Of a stretch of DNA of 64,000 nt, positions 53,955-63,867 are shown one piece after another. This DNA comes from Adiantum capillus-veneris. Lineage: Eukaryota; Streptophyta; Polypodiopsida; Polypodiales; Pteridaceae. The position numbers were made by a program, and so were the translations under genes. Each line of letters begins with the position of its first letter. Position 1 is the stretch's first letter. Location: assembly GCA_014529385.2 (NCBI GenBank), contig CM043963.1:82331912-82395911 (forward strand), given 5' to 3'. The notes beneath the pieces were generated by a model that saw only the letters and a list, made by a program, of their open reading frames with translations, did no database searches and was not told where the DNA came from.

Positions 53955-55027
53955 AGCTACGCTTCACAATAGTTTACTTTCCTGGGAAAAATTCGGCAGA
54001 GTTTCCCTTGTAAACTGACCTCTGAACCAATATCAACCTGTCAAATGAACCAAGAAAGCTTTAGATTCTGCATAAATTTCGGCAGAGTCTCCTTTGTAAA
54101 ATGGCTCTGGTGTACTCAAAAACAGACCAAAAAACAGCTCAAAAAACACTGTCTCTCTGACACTGTAAGCTGTGGGTAAACCTGTCCTGCACATGTACTG
54201 TCTCTGACTGTCTTGTCATTGTCCTGTAAGCATAGACTGCGACAATGCCTCAACGGCAGTAAAGCAAAGATGCAATCCCAACTGTCTAACTCACACTCAA
54301 TACATCCTAGCTGCCTATCTAAGGGTGCTCGAGGGATCGCTCCACGACCTGTATCACCGAAAGGATCTCAACATTCGAGAATCCCCCATCTCAATAAAAC
54401 CTCACTCGACCCTCAACAAAGGCTGCAGTAAATCTGACAGTACATAGACTTCCCACAAAGTCATACATCCACAAATTTCCCACTGTATGCTGTAACCGCT
54501 GCAGCGGTTGTTTGCTGCGTGACTCACAGCTAGCAAACCCTCAACAGACATACATCATCTCTGACAATACATCCCATGTGGAAGTACCTGCAATGTCAGG
54601 ATGAAATCTGGAATATCAAGCAGCAAACACAAGCTACCTGATGAACTAGTGGATGTCGCCTACAGTCTGTGTGTAGATGCGCTCGTGTCGTATGTGACAC
54701 GCCTCCAAGAACTGTGAGCCGTCCTTCGATGTGTAGACAGCCACAAATCAACACTCTGGGAGTGTCGATATCCTCAGCACCTGCAGTCGTAGGCCAAAAA
54801 CCCCAAATTTGCAGAGTCGGATCTGCACCCGCTGAGACCACGTAGTCGAAAATGGCCTGCGTAGAACTTTGTCGAAGCCGAACGGTAACCGAGATGACCT
54901 CAGAATGAAATTCTGAGCACACCAAGCCCTACGGGCTTACCAACAAGATTTGGGGCCGTGTCTTTGCCTGTCGAATTTCACTCCAAACTGAGCTGGTGAC
55001 TCTAGCCTCCTGCAGTGCTGCCCCGAG
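53955..55027 (-). other. Element D untranslated leader
   Basis: About 1.07 kb between the primer site and gag on the minus strand, with no recognisable coding sequence. Two similar stretches (TTCGGCAGAGT...CCTTGTAAA) at about 53993 and 54081 form a short diverged direct repeat. Confidence 0.6.
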
Positions 55028-55038
55028 CCTCGATCTGA

Positions 55039-55050
55039 GCTCTGATACCA
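55039..55050 (-). promoter_or_regulatory. Primer-binding site of element D (initiator-Met tRNA)
   Basis: TGGTATCAGAGC on the minus strand, two bases after the 5' LTR end. Exact match to the common plant copia site. Confidence 0.92.
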
Positions 55051-55052
55051 GT

Positions 55053-55250
55053 TGAAGGAGTACGAGCGGAAGTGCGACGCGAGAGAGAGAGAGAGTGCGA
55101 GAAGAAGAGCATGACGATATGGTGAACTCGCTCTACTGTAATGTGTAGAGCATAGTGAGTTCTTATTAGGTTTTTACAAAAGAATATGTGTACATACCTG
55201 GCAGCCCGCCCACTTACCTGGGCGACCACATTGGGCTTTATACCCCAACA
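55053..55250 (-). repeat. 5' LTR of element D (198 bp)
   Basis: TGTTGGGGTATAAAGCC at 55250 to TACTCCTTCA at 55053 (minus). Partner of 38411-38604, with 4 substitutions and a 4-bp indel in the GA run. Confidence 0.92.
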
Positions 55251-55255
55251 CTTCC
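55251..55255. repeat. Target-site duplication of element D, right copy
   Basis: CTTCC, matching 38406-38410. Confidence 0.9.
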
Positions 55256-55312
55256 CCCCCTCCACCATGGCGGACCACTGGCCTAAACACCTTCCCCCCC
55301 TTATCTACACCT

Positions 55313-55418
<106 letters not shown>

Positions 55419-55540
55419 GGAAGTAGCCACGGCGAGCCTTAGGGCAAGCACCATCTCTCCCTCCCTCTCTATCTCTCACCCTCTCTTCCTCTATACTCCA
55501 ATACCCCCCCCCCCTCCCCCCCCCCACCATATCCTCTCTC

Positions 55541-55573
<33 letters not shown>

Positions 55574-55911
55574 ACAACCCCTATCTCCCTCTCTCTCCCT
55601 CTCCTCCCTTGGTGGGAACCACCCCTAAGCCATTTACTCCCTCTCTCTTTCTCTCGTTGACTAAGCACACCCCCCCCCCCCCTCCTTGTCGCGCCTGTTG
55701 TCAATACCCCCCCCCCCTCCCGGGCCTCGCGCTCATCCAACCCGTCCGTGCGCGCTTCCTGCCATGCACCCCCCCTCAACCCTATCCCCTCTCCCCTCCC
55801 TCACCATCTCCCCCCACTCTCACTGTCTCTCACGCTCTGTCTCGCCCGCAGGCTGCCCGGCTCTGCACCGCCGTCGCACACGCTCTCTGTACACAGCCCG
55901 CGCACGCGCCG

Positions 55912-55913
<2 letters not shown>

Positions 55914-55964
<51 letters not shown>
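55914..55964. repeat. (AC)n microsatellite
   Basis: About 50 bp of AC repeats in the C LTR. Confidence 0.95.
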
Positions 55965-55966
<2 letters not shown>

Positions 55967-56594
55967 GCTCTGCGTCGCCCACAGCACTGCCGAAATTAGA
56001 AAAATAAATAAATATATACGTTATATATACACACCACATCCCCCCCGTTCCCACGCACGCTCGCACACACATTCACTTACATATACAGACACACTCACGC
56101 GTATCCACACACCTATATTCACACATATACACACACCCATACATACACACGCATATACGCACGCACTACACATACCATATATAAAAAATACAAAAAAGAA
56201 GGATATTACGCCATCGACATCGACAAAAAAAGAGGAGGAACCCAAAGCACGCGCCACCAACAACAAAGAGAAAAAATGCGCCGAAGGCATGCCCCGGCCG
56301 ACCCCGAAGAGACGTACACGCTACATCGACGCACCGACAACACACCATTCGCGTCGGCATCACGCAACCACGACAACATTTTCAGTAATTTGTAGGTTAT
56401 GTCATCATTTCTTCAGTTTTCACCCAAGCCTTGTAAAATTCCCAAATTGTAAATTCCCTCTCTCTAGGTGATGGTTACAAAGGCCCACCTAAACAAAGCA
56501 AGGGTCAACCACACTGGGCCCACCGCTTGCTTTGTCTCCCCGATTAGCTTACCTTAATCACACTGGGATTACCATAATCCAAGCAGCCAACACC

Positions 56595-56602
56595 TATAAA
56601 AG
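56595..56602 (+). promoter_or_regulatory. TATA box of the C 5' LTR
   Basis: TATAAAAG in the context ACCTATAAAAGGGC, about 660 bp before the LTR end. Confidence 0.6.
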
Positions 56603-56965
56603 GGCACTGAGAGGTCAATATCGAGGGGGGGCAGTTCATGAGAGGTCAGCACTTGGTAGAGTGTAGTGGAAAGAGTTGACACTATTAACATCACGGGGAG
56701 GGGGCTTGTGTGATGGTTTGCCTTGGGAATTGCACCTCTCGACTCCAATGGTCGATGCACACACATATACACGCTCTTGGTAGCAAGATTCACAATCATT
56801 GAGTCGTCTTAGAGAACACACCAAGTAGTTTCACCTTTTTTTCTCCCTACCTCTCTATCACCACGGTGTGCCGCCTCACTGGAAGGAAGATCATTGTAAA
56901 TACTGCAGAAATAATTCTCCCTCACACCCTCGAGGGTTTTCTTCATTTGTAAATCTCTCTCTGTC

Positions 56966-56970
<5 letters not shown>

Positions 56971-57059
<89 letters not shown>

Positions 57060-57060
57060 T

Positions 57061-57091
<31 letters not shown>
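56971..57091. repeat. (TG)n microsatellite
   Basis: About 120 bp of TG repeats with GCGTGCGTGCGTG interruption around 57055-57072, just upstream of the LTR hairpin. Confidence 0.95.
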
Positions 57092-57092
<1 letters not shown>

Positions 57093-57126
57093 AAGTTTTC
57101 GGTGTTCACATCATCGTGGTCTGCGT

Positions 57127-57146
57127 CCTAGCCGCTCAAAGCTAGG
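57127..57146 (+). promoter_or_regulatory. Conserved LTR hairpin (C)
   Basis: CCTAGC / GCTAGG arms with an 8-nt loop, followed by TGATGCCC. Compared with CCTAGTT / AACTAGG of A and B, the inner pairs changed on both sides so pairing is kept. Confidence 0.6.
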
Positions 57147-57262
57147 TGATGCCCACTGTTCGCTCTACCATGGTGAGACAGGCTCGAGGTGTGCCATTCT
57201 TCCTCGGGCACTTTAGAGGCCGTTGGGGTTCGGGGTTCGGGTTTCGCTTTGCTCCCGTTCAT

Positions 57263-57281
57263 TTGGTGCCCCCATTGAGGA
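57263..57281 (+). promoter_or_regulatory. Primer-binding site of element C
   Basis: TTGGTGCCCCCATTGAGGA one base after the LTR end. Differs from A and B only at one base (C to T). Confidence 0.65.
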
Positions 57282-57336
57282 GGGCTTCTAAGAACCCTTC
57301 AGTTTACAATGCTGAAAGAGACGCACGCCATCAATC

Positions 57337-57585
57337 ATGGACGAATGGCTGAAGGAATTTTCTAATTGGAGGACGAAAGAAGAGGAGACTAAGGAGGCAC
57401 TAGCCGCCTTCATTAAAGTACTACTGCCAGGCTGCAGTGTCGTTAGTATTCAAGAGGTAAATTCTCCATCTTGTGTTGCTCGTTCTTACCACAAATTGAG
57501 AGCATCAGGTGGGAGGTCGGTGAAGTGCCATCACTATTGTCAACCAAGACACACTGTCAATGAGTGCCAGCAACGAAGGCAGTGA
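57337..57585 (+). CDS. Element C leader ORF with a zinc-knuckle-like end
   Basis: 82 codons, ATG start, MDEWLKEFSNWRTKEEETKE at the N-terminus. It ends with KCHHYCQPRHTVNECQQRRQ, where Cys/His residues are spaced like a shortened retroviral zinc knuckle (H/C-x2-C-x3-H-x4-C rather than C-x2-C-x4-H-x4-C). It lies 55 bp after the primer site. No counterpart in A or B leaders was found. After the stop, coding-like sequence (IVYIDIHREEIIHIKEEKK) continues in the same frame, so the ORF may once have been longer. Function unknown; nucleic-acid binding is plausible from the knuckle. Confidence 0.45.
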   Translation: MDEWLKEFSNWRTKEEETKEALAAFIKVLLPGCSVVSIQEVNSPSCVARSYHKLRASGGRSVKCHHYCQPRHTVNECQQRRQ

Positions 57586-57905
57586 AAAGGGGCTGAAATC
57601 GTCTACATCGACATTCATCGCGAAGAAATCATTCACATCAAAGAAGAAAAGAAAACGGTAAGGCCTCTCTTCCCTAAAGAAACTGCAGTCAAAGTTATAA
57701 CCTTTACTCCAAAATGGCCTAAAGAGGCTGCTCGAGCCAAAGTTAAGGAAAAGATAAGTCAGTCTGGAAACACATGACCCCGAAGGGAGAAGCATCTGGC
57801 CAAGCAAGTGCTTCAAGCTCAGAAAGCCGGGTTGTACCCAGATTGCCAAAGAGGAAGTCATCCGAAGCTAAGTAGCGGAAGGTTGCCTACCAATTTGCAC
57901 GACGC
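57586..57905 (+). pseudogene. Eroded coding-like stretch in the C leader
   Basis: Follows the zinc-knuckle-like ORF in the same frame for about 60 codons (PLFPKETAVKVITFTPKWPK), then stops. Lys/Glu-rich. I cannot assign it; it may be the rest of the upstream ORF. Confidence 0.3.
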
Positions 57906-58274
57906 ATGCGAGTACTACCAATCCACTTTGACAATCCTGAAGAAGAAGTGGTAAGAAGATTCCCATGTCCTAGGGAAGAGTGGTTCGGCTACTGCTCTTG
58001 CTCTTTTGGAAGACGGGTAGAGGATCTTCCTCCTCTCCTTGTACAACTTATCCTAAAGAAGCTCTCCACTACGGGTGAAACCCAGTGGGCTGGAGAGGAG
58101 TTGCATCTGAATGGATTAGAATTCATGCAACATGCCGACTACAAAAATTACCTGCAATTGCTACTAGCAAAGAGGCTGGGAGTGGTCAGACGCGTCGTCA
58201 TCACCCCGTACGTGGTGAGCGACGAAGGAAAGGTAGAGCCCATGAAAGGCGACGACCTCTTGTGGATGTGCTGA
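57906..58274 (+). CDS. Element C leader ORF related to ORFc/ORFd (122 codons)
   Basis: ATG start, MRVLPIHFDNPEEEVVRR. The middle (LPPLLVQLILKKLSTTGETQ ... LQLLLAKRLGVVRRVVITPY) follows the pattern of ORFc and ORFd of element A: L-P at the start of a helix, K/R-x-L-P/S about 10 residues on, then a Gln/Leu-rich helix with A-x-R-x-x-x-V-x-x-V. Similarity is weak but falls in the same leader position upstream of gag. It precedes ORFb here, the reverse of the order in A. No known domain. Confidence 0.4.
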   Translation: MRVLPIHFDNPEEEVVRRFPCPREEWFGYCSCSFGRRVEDLPPLLVQLILKKLSTTGETQWAGEELHLNGLEFMQHADYKNYLQLLLAKRLGVVRRVVITPYVVSDEGKVEPMKGDDLLWMC

Positions 58275-58326
58275 CTCATCAACACTGGCACGGTAAGAGT
58301 ATAAGTAAGTATTCCACCATCTGTGC

Positions 58327-58542
58327 ATGATGGAAAACGGACCGATGGCCTTCCCGTTCAGATTCCTACAGCATATGCATGCGAATATCTATGTAGATAG
58401 GAAAATCTTCTACCAACAGAAGATCGTGTACCTATTCGGTGCGGTAGTATTAGGAGAAATCCTTAATTCCCCAAACCCTATCATTCTCCCCATGTTGGAT
58501 TACCATCATTCCTTTAATGTTTCTATCTTTATCCTGTTTTAA
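58327..58542 (+). CDS. Leader ORFb of element C (71 codons, unknown function)
   Basis: Complete ATG frame, MMENGPMAFPFRFLQHMHAN ... GEILNSPNPIILPMLDYHHS, ending FNVSIFILF. Clear homologue of ORFb in A1 and A2: NGP near the start, FPF, R-K-I-x-x-Q-Q, V-x-x-F-G, GEIL-x-S-P-x-P, IL-P, and a hydrophobic end. It is open and full length although gag and pol of this element are broken, and lies about 100 bp before gag. Its preservation across distant elements suggests a real function in the element's life cycle. No recognised domain. Confidence 0.65.
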   Translation: MMENGPMAFPFRFLQHMHANIYVDRKIFYQQKIVYLFGAVVLGEILNSPNPIILPMLDYHHSFNVSIFILF

Positions 58543-58638
58543 CCTATCCACCCAACCCTATAAAAAGCCGCTATGAGCCGCTACTTTCATTAATCTTTTT
58601 TTTTTTTTTTAAGGTTTGTAAATTATTAAGTCACTACC

Positions 58639-60537
58639 ATGGCAAGTGTTTCTTTCCCCACGTTCAACGGAAAGAAGGGAGAAGATCTCACCACCGACTT
58701 TTTGGATGATTTCGACATTGCTTGTGTCGTCTCCAACAAAGATGACGACGCTTCACGACTTAGAATTTTTCCTCTACTGATGAAAGTAGAGACCAAGTCC
58801 TGGTATAATGCATTGCCCCAGGCTACCAAGAATGCATGGGATGTGTTGAGAGCTGCTTTTGTAAAGAGGTTTGGTGGAGGTACAACCTCGGAGAAGCTAT
58901 GGAAGCTATTGACGGAATTAAAGCAGGGAGGTCTGCTAGAGTATGCCACCTACGAGTCCAAATTTGTGGACTTATGGGAGAGATGGGTTGCCTTACTGGA
59001 GGAAGGCAAAGGAGCGCCTAATCTCCTAAAGAAGTACCATTTCATTGCTGGTCTGTGGTCGCCGCTTAGAGAGAAGGTGAAGGTAAGGTTTCTTGCAACA
59101 TATGAGTTGGCAGTAGAAGTAGCCCGTCTTAAAGACAAGAATCTGTGCATGCAAGCAAGAGTAAACGAGTCAGAGGAAACAAGCTCGGTCCGACCAACCC
59201 CAGTGACTGCAACAGCCAGTCATAGAGCCCAACCGCAAGGGGCATCAGAAGAGCAGCAAGACCTGTTGAGTCGCATCACCACCCAACTAGAGAGTTTATC
59301 CGTGTATCTGGTGCAGCAAGGGCATGCACCTGTCAGGAATCCAGAACAAGGAAGAGGACAACAAAGGCAGAACCAAGAGTACCACTGTTACAATTGTGGG
59401 GAAGACAGTCATGGTATGTACTACTAACCACATCCAAGGAGGCAGAATTTCAATAGAGGGGGGAGACAGAATCAGATCTCTTCGCCAAGAGCAAGACCAC
59501 CACCACCTAGGCAACCAGGGCCGATCCCACCAGTCCAAATCCTTCGACCGCCCGTACAACAACAACCACCACCCCAACCTCTCATTCCACCACTACCCCC
59601 ACCACCTGCTGTGAACCAAGCGGTGAGTGTTATTAGCTTGGAGGCTAAAGGGAAGGCAAAGGTAGAAGAACCAGTTTGAGAGAAGCACAAAAGAAAAGCG
59701 AAGGTAGAAGAAGTGGATGCTATGGGGGTGAAGCGTGCCAGGCACAAGGAGGCCTCTCAAAGAGAAGAGAAGATGAAAGGGAAGGCCGAGTTTAGCAAGC
59801 AAGCAGCTAAACCGCGACGAAACATAGACATCGTGGACTTCTCACTAGGTGAGTATGCAAAACCCTATGACTTAGTTCAGGATGTGTTAATGCAGGGCCC
59901 GAAGATAACTTGGCCCCAATTACTCCACCTTGCACCAAAAATGAGGAGGCAATCGACCAAAATGGTAAGTACCAGGAAATCAAGGCCCAGGATAGCTGGG
60001 GCTATCTTTGGAAGGGATCTCAACGACATCCTACCAACCATGGATGCCCACATCAAGGGGCAGCGAATATCAAACGTCTACATAGATGGTGGCGTGCAAA
60101 TATGCATCATGAGTGAAAAGATGATGCACCATCTAGGTCTAGAGGTAAGTAGGCCGGCACCCTGCCGAGCCAAAATGGCAAACAATGTAAGAGTGAAATG
60201 CGTAGGCATTGTGAATGCGGTCAAAGTAAAAGCATTCAATACAGAAGTGGAGGTAGACATCTTCGTCATGCCACAAAAAGGGGAGGGCTACCTCATCATT
60301 CTTGGGAGGCCTTGGCTTATGGCTATGGAGGCTAAACAAGACTGGAGCACCAGAATGATTCAGATGAAGGATGCTAAAGGGAAGTCCATATTCTACGACA
60401 TGAGGACTTGGAAGCAACGGAACATGATCTTGGAGGCTTCAGAGGATGAGTCCACCAGCGACTGTTCGTCTACCTCAGGAGAAGAGACAACCACCACCGA
60501 CGGAAGTGCCAGTAGCATTGAAGACCGAAAAGATTGA
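58639..60537 (+). pseudogene. Element C Gag and protease with two internal stops
   Basis: One frame from ATG 58639 (MASVSFPTFNGKKGEDL) to 60537, interrupted by TAA at 59425-59427 and TGA near 59678. Gag core: ETKSWYNALPQATKNAWDVL, EYATYESKFVDLWERWVALL. The zinc knuckle reads CYNCGEDSHGMYY: its last Cys is Tyr and the stop follows at once. Pro-rich linker, basic stretch, FSLGEYAKPYDLVQDVLMQG (as in A and B), then the retropepsin with IDGGVQICIM and IILGRPWL. The D-G-G loop agrees with B. An acidic Ser/Thr tail follows. Protein identity with A and B is moderate, so C is a different family of the same lineage. Confidence 0.88.
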
Positions 60538-60639
60538 CACAATCAGAAACACCCTTGACAAACTAAGAGGAATCATCAGGTACGCAGTCCTTGAAGGATG
60601 CAGGTAAATTACAAAAAATTCTCTCAAATGAGTTAACCG

Positions 60640-62014
60640 ATGAAGGAATATGTCTCCATGCTAGGTAATTTCACTACTTTGTTCATCGATGGCTATGATA
60701 AGATCACACGAATTACAATAGTGCAACACCACATAAAACTCAAGGAAGGCAGTAAACCCGTAGTGCAGAAGCTCAGAAGACTTGGAGTAATCCAACAAGA
60801 GGCACTACTTAAAGAAGTGAGAAGTTTGCTACAAGCAGGTTTCATCTACCCTGTCAAAGACTCAGAATGGGTCTCCCCAGTAGTAGTCACACCAAAAAAA
60901 AATGGTAAGTGGAGAGTTTGTGTGGACTATAAACCTCTCAATGCAACCACGAAGAGGGATCACTTTCCCCTCCCATTCCAGGATGAAATTCTCAATGAAG
61001 TGGCGGATCACGAACGATACACAGTGTGCGACGGCTACTCGGGTTACTTCCAGATTAGCATTGCGGAAGAAGACAACCTTCATCACACCTTGGGGATGCT
61101 TTGCTTACAGGGTGATGCCTTTTGGCCTCACTAACGCCCCGGCCACATTTCATCCCTATGTGACCTTTGTTTTCCAATCGTACTTTGGAACATCAATACA
61201 GGTTTTCATAGATGATTTTTGCATCTATAGTTCACGAGCCCTTCATTTACGCAAAGTTTATGATGGCTTAACCAGGCTGCAAACCTTGATTGGCCAGCTC
61301 AACGTGGATAAGTGTCACATTGGTGAAAGCAAAGTCACTCTCCTTGGCCATGTAATTTCAGCAAAAGGTATTGAGGCTGACCCTAACAAGCTTCAAGCCC
61401 TGGTATCTTTGTCGTCACCCACCACCGCTAAGCAGTTGGTTTCTTTCATTCAGAAGGTAAGATACTTAAGTAGGTTCATTCACTTGCTATCTCAAGTGGT
61501 CCTTCCCCTACAACAACTCACCCAGAGGAATGTCTTCTCATGGAGTGAAGAGAATGAGCAGCAATTTATTGAGGTAAAGCAAATCCTAGCTAAACTTCCC
61601 ACCATTTCACCTCCTAAGTGGGACGAGCCATTTTATGTGAACCCTAGTGTAGGAAGTGATACACTCGGAACCGTGCTAATGCAAAAGGATCCCCAAACTT
61701 CTTTCATGCGTCCTATTTATTTCTCTAGTCGTGTCATGACGCTGTCAGAAAAGGGATTTACCAAAGTAGAACACATGGTTCTGGCACTAATGTTTGCTAC
61801 CACAAAGTTCCGCTCCTATCTCCTGCCCAGACCCTTTGTAATCCTGACAATGGAAGAGGTTTTCCCATATGTAATGCGACACATGGATGTCTCATCTAGG
61901 ATCTCTAAGTGGTTAATTAGATTACAAGAGTTTGACTACACCATGCAAGTAGAAAACTCCACCAGGGCTAGTTTAGCGGGAATTCTCACTCATCGCCATT
62001 ATGTAAGAAGCTGA
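60640..62014 (+). pseudogene. Element C reverse transcriptase and first RNase H, frameshifted
   Basis: RT begins around 60715 (VVQKLRRLGVIQQEALLKEV) and continues with SPVVVTPKKNGKWRVCVDYK and VCDGYSGYFQISIAEEDN. A shift near 61075 moves the remainder to another frame: TFITPWGCFAYRVMPFGLTN, FIDDFCIYSSRALHLRKV (catalytic Asp pair present), LGHVISAKGIEADPNKLQAL. RNase H follows: TLGTVLMQKDPQTSFMRP, EKGFTKVEHMVLALMF. A stop ends the frame at 62014. Residues around the active site are preserved, so decay is mainly by indels. Confidence 0.88.
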
Positions 62015-62792
62015 AGGTCAACACGGAAGCAAAGGAAGAAGCACCAATGGTACAGAGTCCTAGGCTGGAAAGAGCTCACTCTCTTTTCTTTGCCGGAGCA
62101 TACAAGAGAACAATGGACCAGTCTGCACGACTGGCATAGTCATTTTCAATGAGCAACAAGAATTAGTATTCTCCATCGGACAGTTATTACACTCCCACTC
62201 CAACAATGAAGCAGAATATGCAGCCCTAATTCTTGGGTTGGAACAATGTATTTCACAAGGAATTCAGCGCCTAAATGTGTTTGGCGATGCTTTGCTTTTG
62301 ATAAGGCAGATAAATGGCACTTGGGTTTGTAAGAATCAGGTTTTACTTGGTCAACTACGCCAAGTTAAGGATCTTCTAAGGAAGTTTGAAGCAGTCAAAC
62401 TATTTCATGTCCCCAGAGCAGAAAATCAGGAGGCAAATGCTCTAGCCAAAGACAGAATACAAGACATTCCCGTAGGAGAAATCAAACTGAAGCTACCCCT
62501 CTTCCAAGGTAGTGATGCTATGCTTGATATCGTCAGTTTTCTAGATACAGGAGAATGTCCGGAAGGATACACCAAAGGCCAGAAGCAGTGGCTGGTCAGG
62601 AAAGCTACTAGATACAGCCTTGTAAACGACCACTTGTATTGTAAGGGCAAGGATCAGATTCTCAGGCGAGTGCCAACCTCCAGTGAGATCATAGAGGTAA
62701 TTTCAAGCTGCCATGATGGCGTCTGCGGTGGTCATTTTGCTCTAGATACAGTAGAAAGATTCTACAGGCAGGATACTCTTGGCCTAGTTTAA
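62015..62792 (+). pseudogene. Element C second RNase H and integrase zinc region
   Basis: 62060-62235 holds shifted pieces of the RNase H start (SLFFAGAYKR, then SNNEAEYAALILGLEQ around 62205). 62238-62792 is open: NVFGDALLLIRQINGTW, HVPRAENQEANALAKDR, then the linker to integrase (EGYTKGQKQWLVRKATRYSL, GKDQILRRVPT) and the zinc-region half CHDGVCGGHFALD. This is the archaeal-type second RNase H typical of Tat. At least two frameshifts. Confidence 0.8.
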
Positions 62793-63838
62793 ACAGGGAT
62801 GTACACCATTGTAAAACATACAAGGCTTGTCAAGTAGCCAGTGATCGCACATTAACCTACGAGCCACAAACTCCTATCATCTCATATGGTCCATTTGAGA
62901 AATGGGGAATAGATGGAATCGGTCCTTTACCAAGGGCCCAATCAAGTAAACTGTACATCATAGTGGGTGTAAACTACATGACTTGATGGGCAAAGCAACA
63001 GTCACCACCCGCATTATAGCCCAAGAGGTAGCAAGGTTCATTTTTTAGCATATCTGTTGCCGTTTTGGCACTCCTCTTGAGATAATATCAGATAGAGGAC
63101 TAGGATTCAGAGGTGATTTGGTGGGAGAACTAATGAAGAAGTTAGGCATCACACGCCGACATTCCACACCATACCATCCACAATGCAATGGTCTGGTAGA
63201 GAAAGTAAACGGAATGATTTGCAAAATCATCACAAAGCAGGTGAAAAATCACATAGGAGACTGGGATAAACATCTCATGGCAGCTCTTTGGGCCTACTAA
63301 ACGACTTTCCGAACATCACTAGGTTTCACCCCTTTCCATCTAGTTTATGGGAAGGAGGCAATTCTACCCATTGAAGTACAGATAGCCAGCTTACGAGTCT
63401 TGTCTAGCCAGATACAACGTCCAATTGTAAATCTCAGAAACCATATCCTGGATCTAGAGAGGCTCCAACTAGATAGGGAAGAAGCCATCAATCACTATGC
63501 AGCGCAGGCAAAACGACGCCGTCTCACTTTCAATCAAGGGCTTAAAGAAAAGGGATTGGAGAAAGGTATGTTAGTGCTAGATACGACAACAGATTCGACA
63601 CCAGGAAGGACAAGAAATTTCAACCCAAATGGGAAGGACCGTTCATTGTTAAGAAACTCTATGACAACGGCAGCTATAGCTGATGGAAGCAGATGGGAGA
63701 ATTCACAAAACTAGGGTCAATGGATGGAGACTGAAAAGTATTTTCTTAGGTTTGATCCAGAATTCATGCTAGAAATTCCAAAAGAGGGAGAACCCTCTAA
63801 CTCCACAACTAAAGATGCAGAGGAAGGGCTAGAAGCAT
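62793..63838 (+). pseudogene. Element C integrase (broken)
   Basis: Pieces in several frames: YKACQVA (zinc region end), GPFEKWGIDGIGPLP (first Asp), LYIIVGVNYMT then a stop, RFGTPLEIISDRGLGF-like sequence around 63066 (second Asp), and GITRRHSTPYHPQCNGLVEK at 63118-63300 with the catalytic Glu. A TAA near 63298 and the C-terminal region follow (FTPFHLVYGKEAILPIEVQI, EKGLEKGMLV). The end of the protein lies near 63838, close to the purine tract. Not functional. Confidence 0.8.
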
Positions 63839-63857
63839 GAATGCCTCTAGCTAGATG

Positions 63858-63867
63858 GGAGGGCTAA
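63858..63867 (+). promoter_or_regulatory. Polypurine tract of element C
   Basis: GGAGGGCTAA directly before TGATAGCC, as in B. Confidence 0.75.

Larger units (their letters stand above)
38411..55250 (-). mobile_element. Element D: Ty1/copia element split by element B
   Basis: Minus-strand copia element with LTRs at 55053-55250 (5') and 38411-38604 (3'), flanked by CTTCC on both sides. It carries an initiator-Met primer site and the copia domain order gag, protease, integrase, RT, RNase H. Without B (11.28 kb) it is about 5.6 kb, normal for the group. The order integrase-before-RT and the RT sequence place it in Ty1/copia, near the Tnt1/Tork type by general look. LTRs differ at 4 positions plus one 4-bp indel. 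Coding is broken by a frameshift near 53165, a stop at 52210, a stop near 39481 and the B insertion. Confidence 0.92.

Noticed and set aside
55686-56471. Long plus-strand frame of 261 codons with His/Thr repeats
   Set aside because: Produced by (AC)n and C/T-rich low-complexity DNA inside the C LTR; no domain, no homologue in the other LTR start.
56868-57131. Cys/Val-repeat frame over the (TG)n run
   Set aside because: Microsatellite artefact within the LTR.
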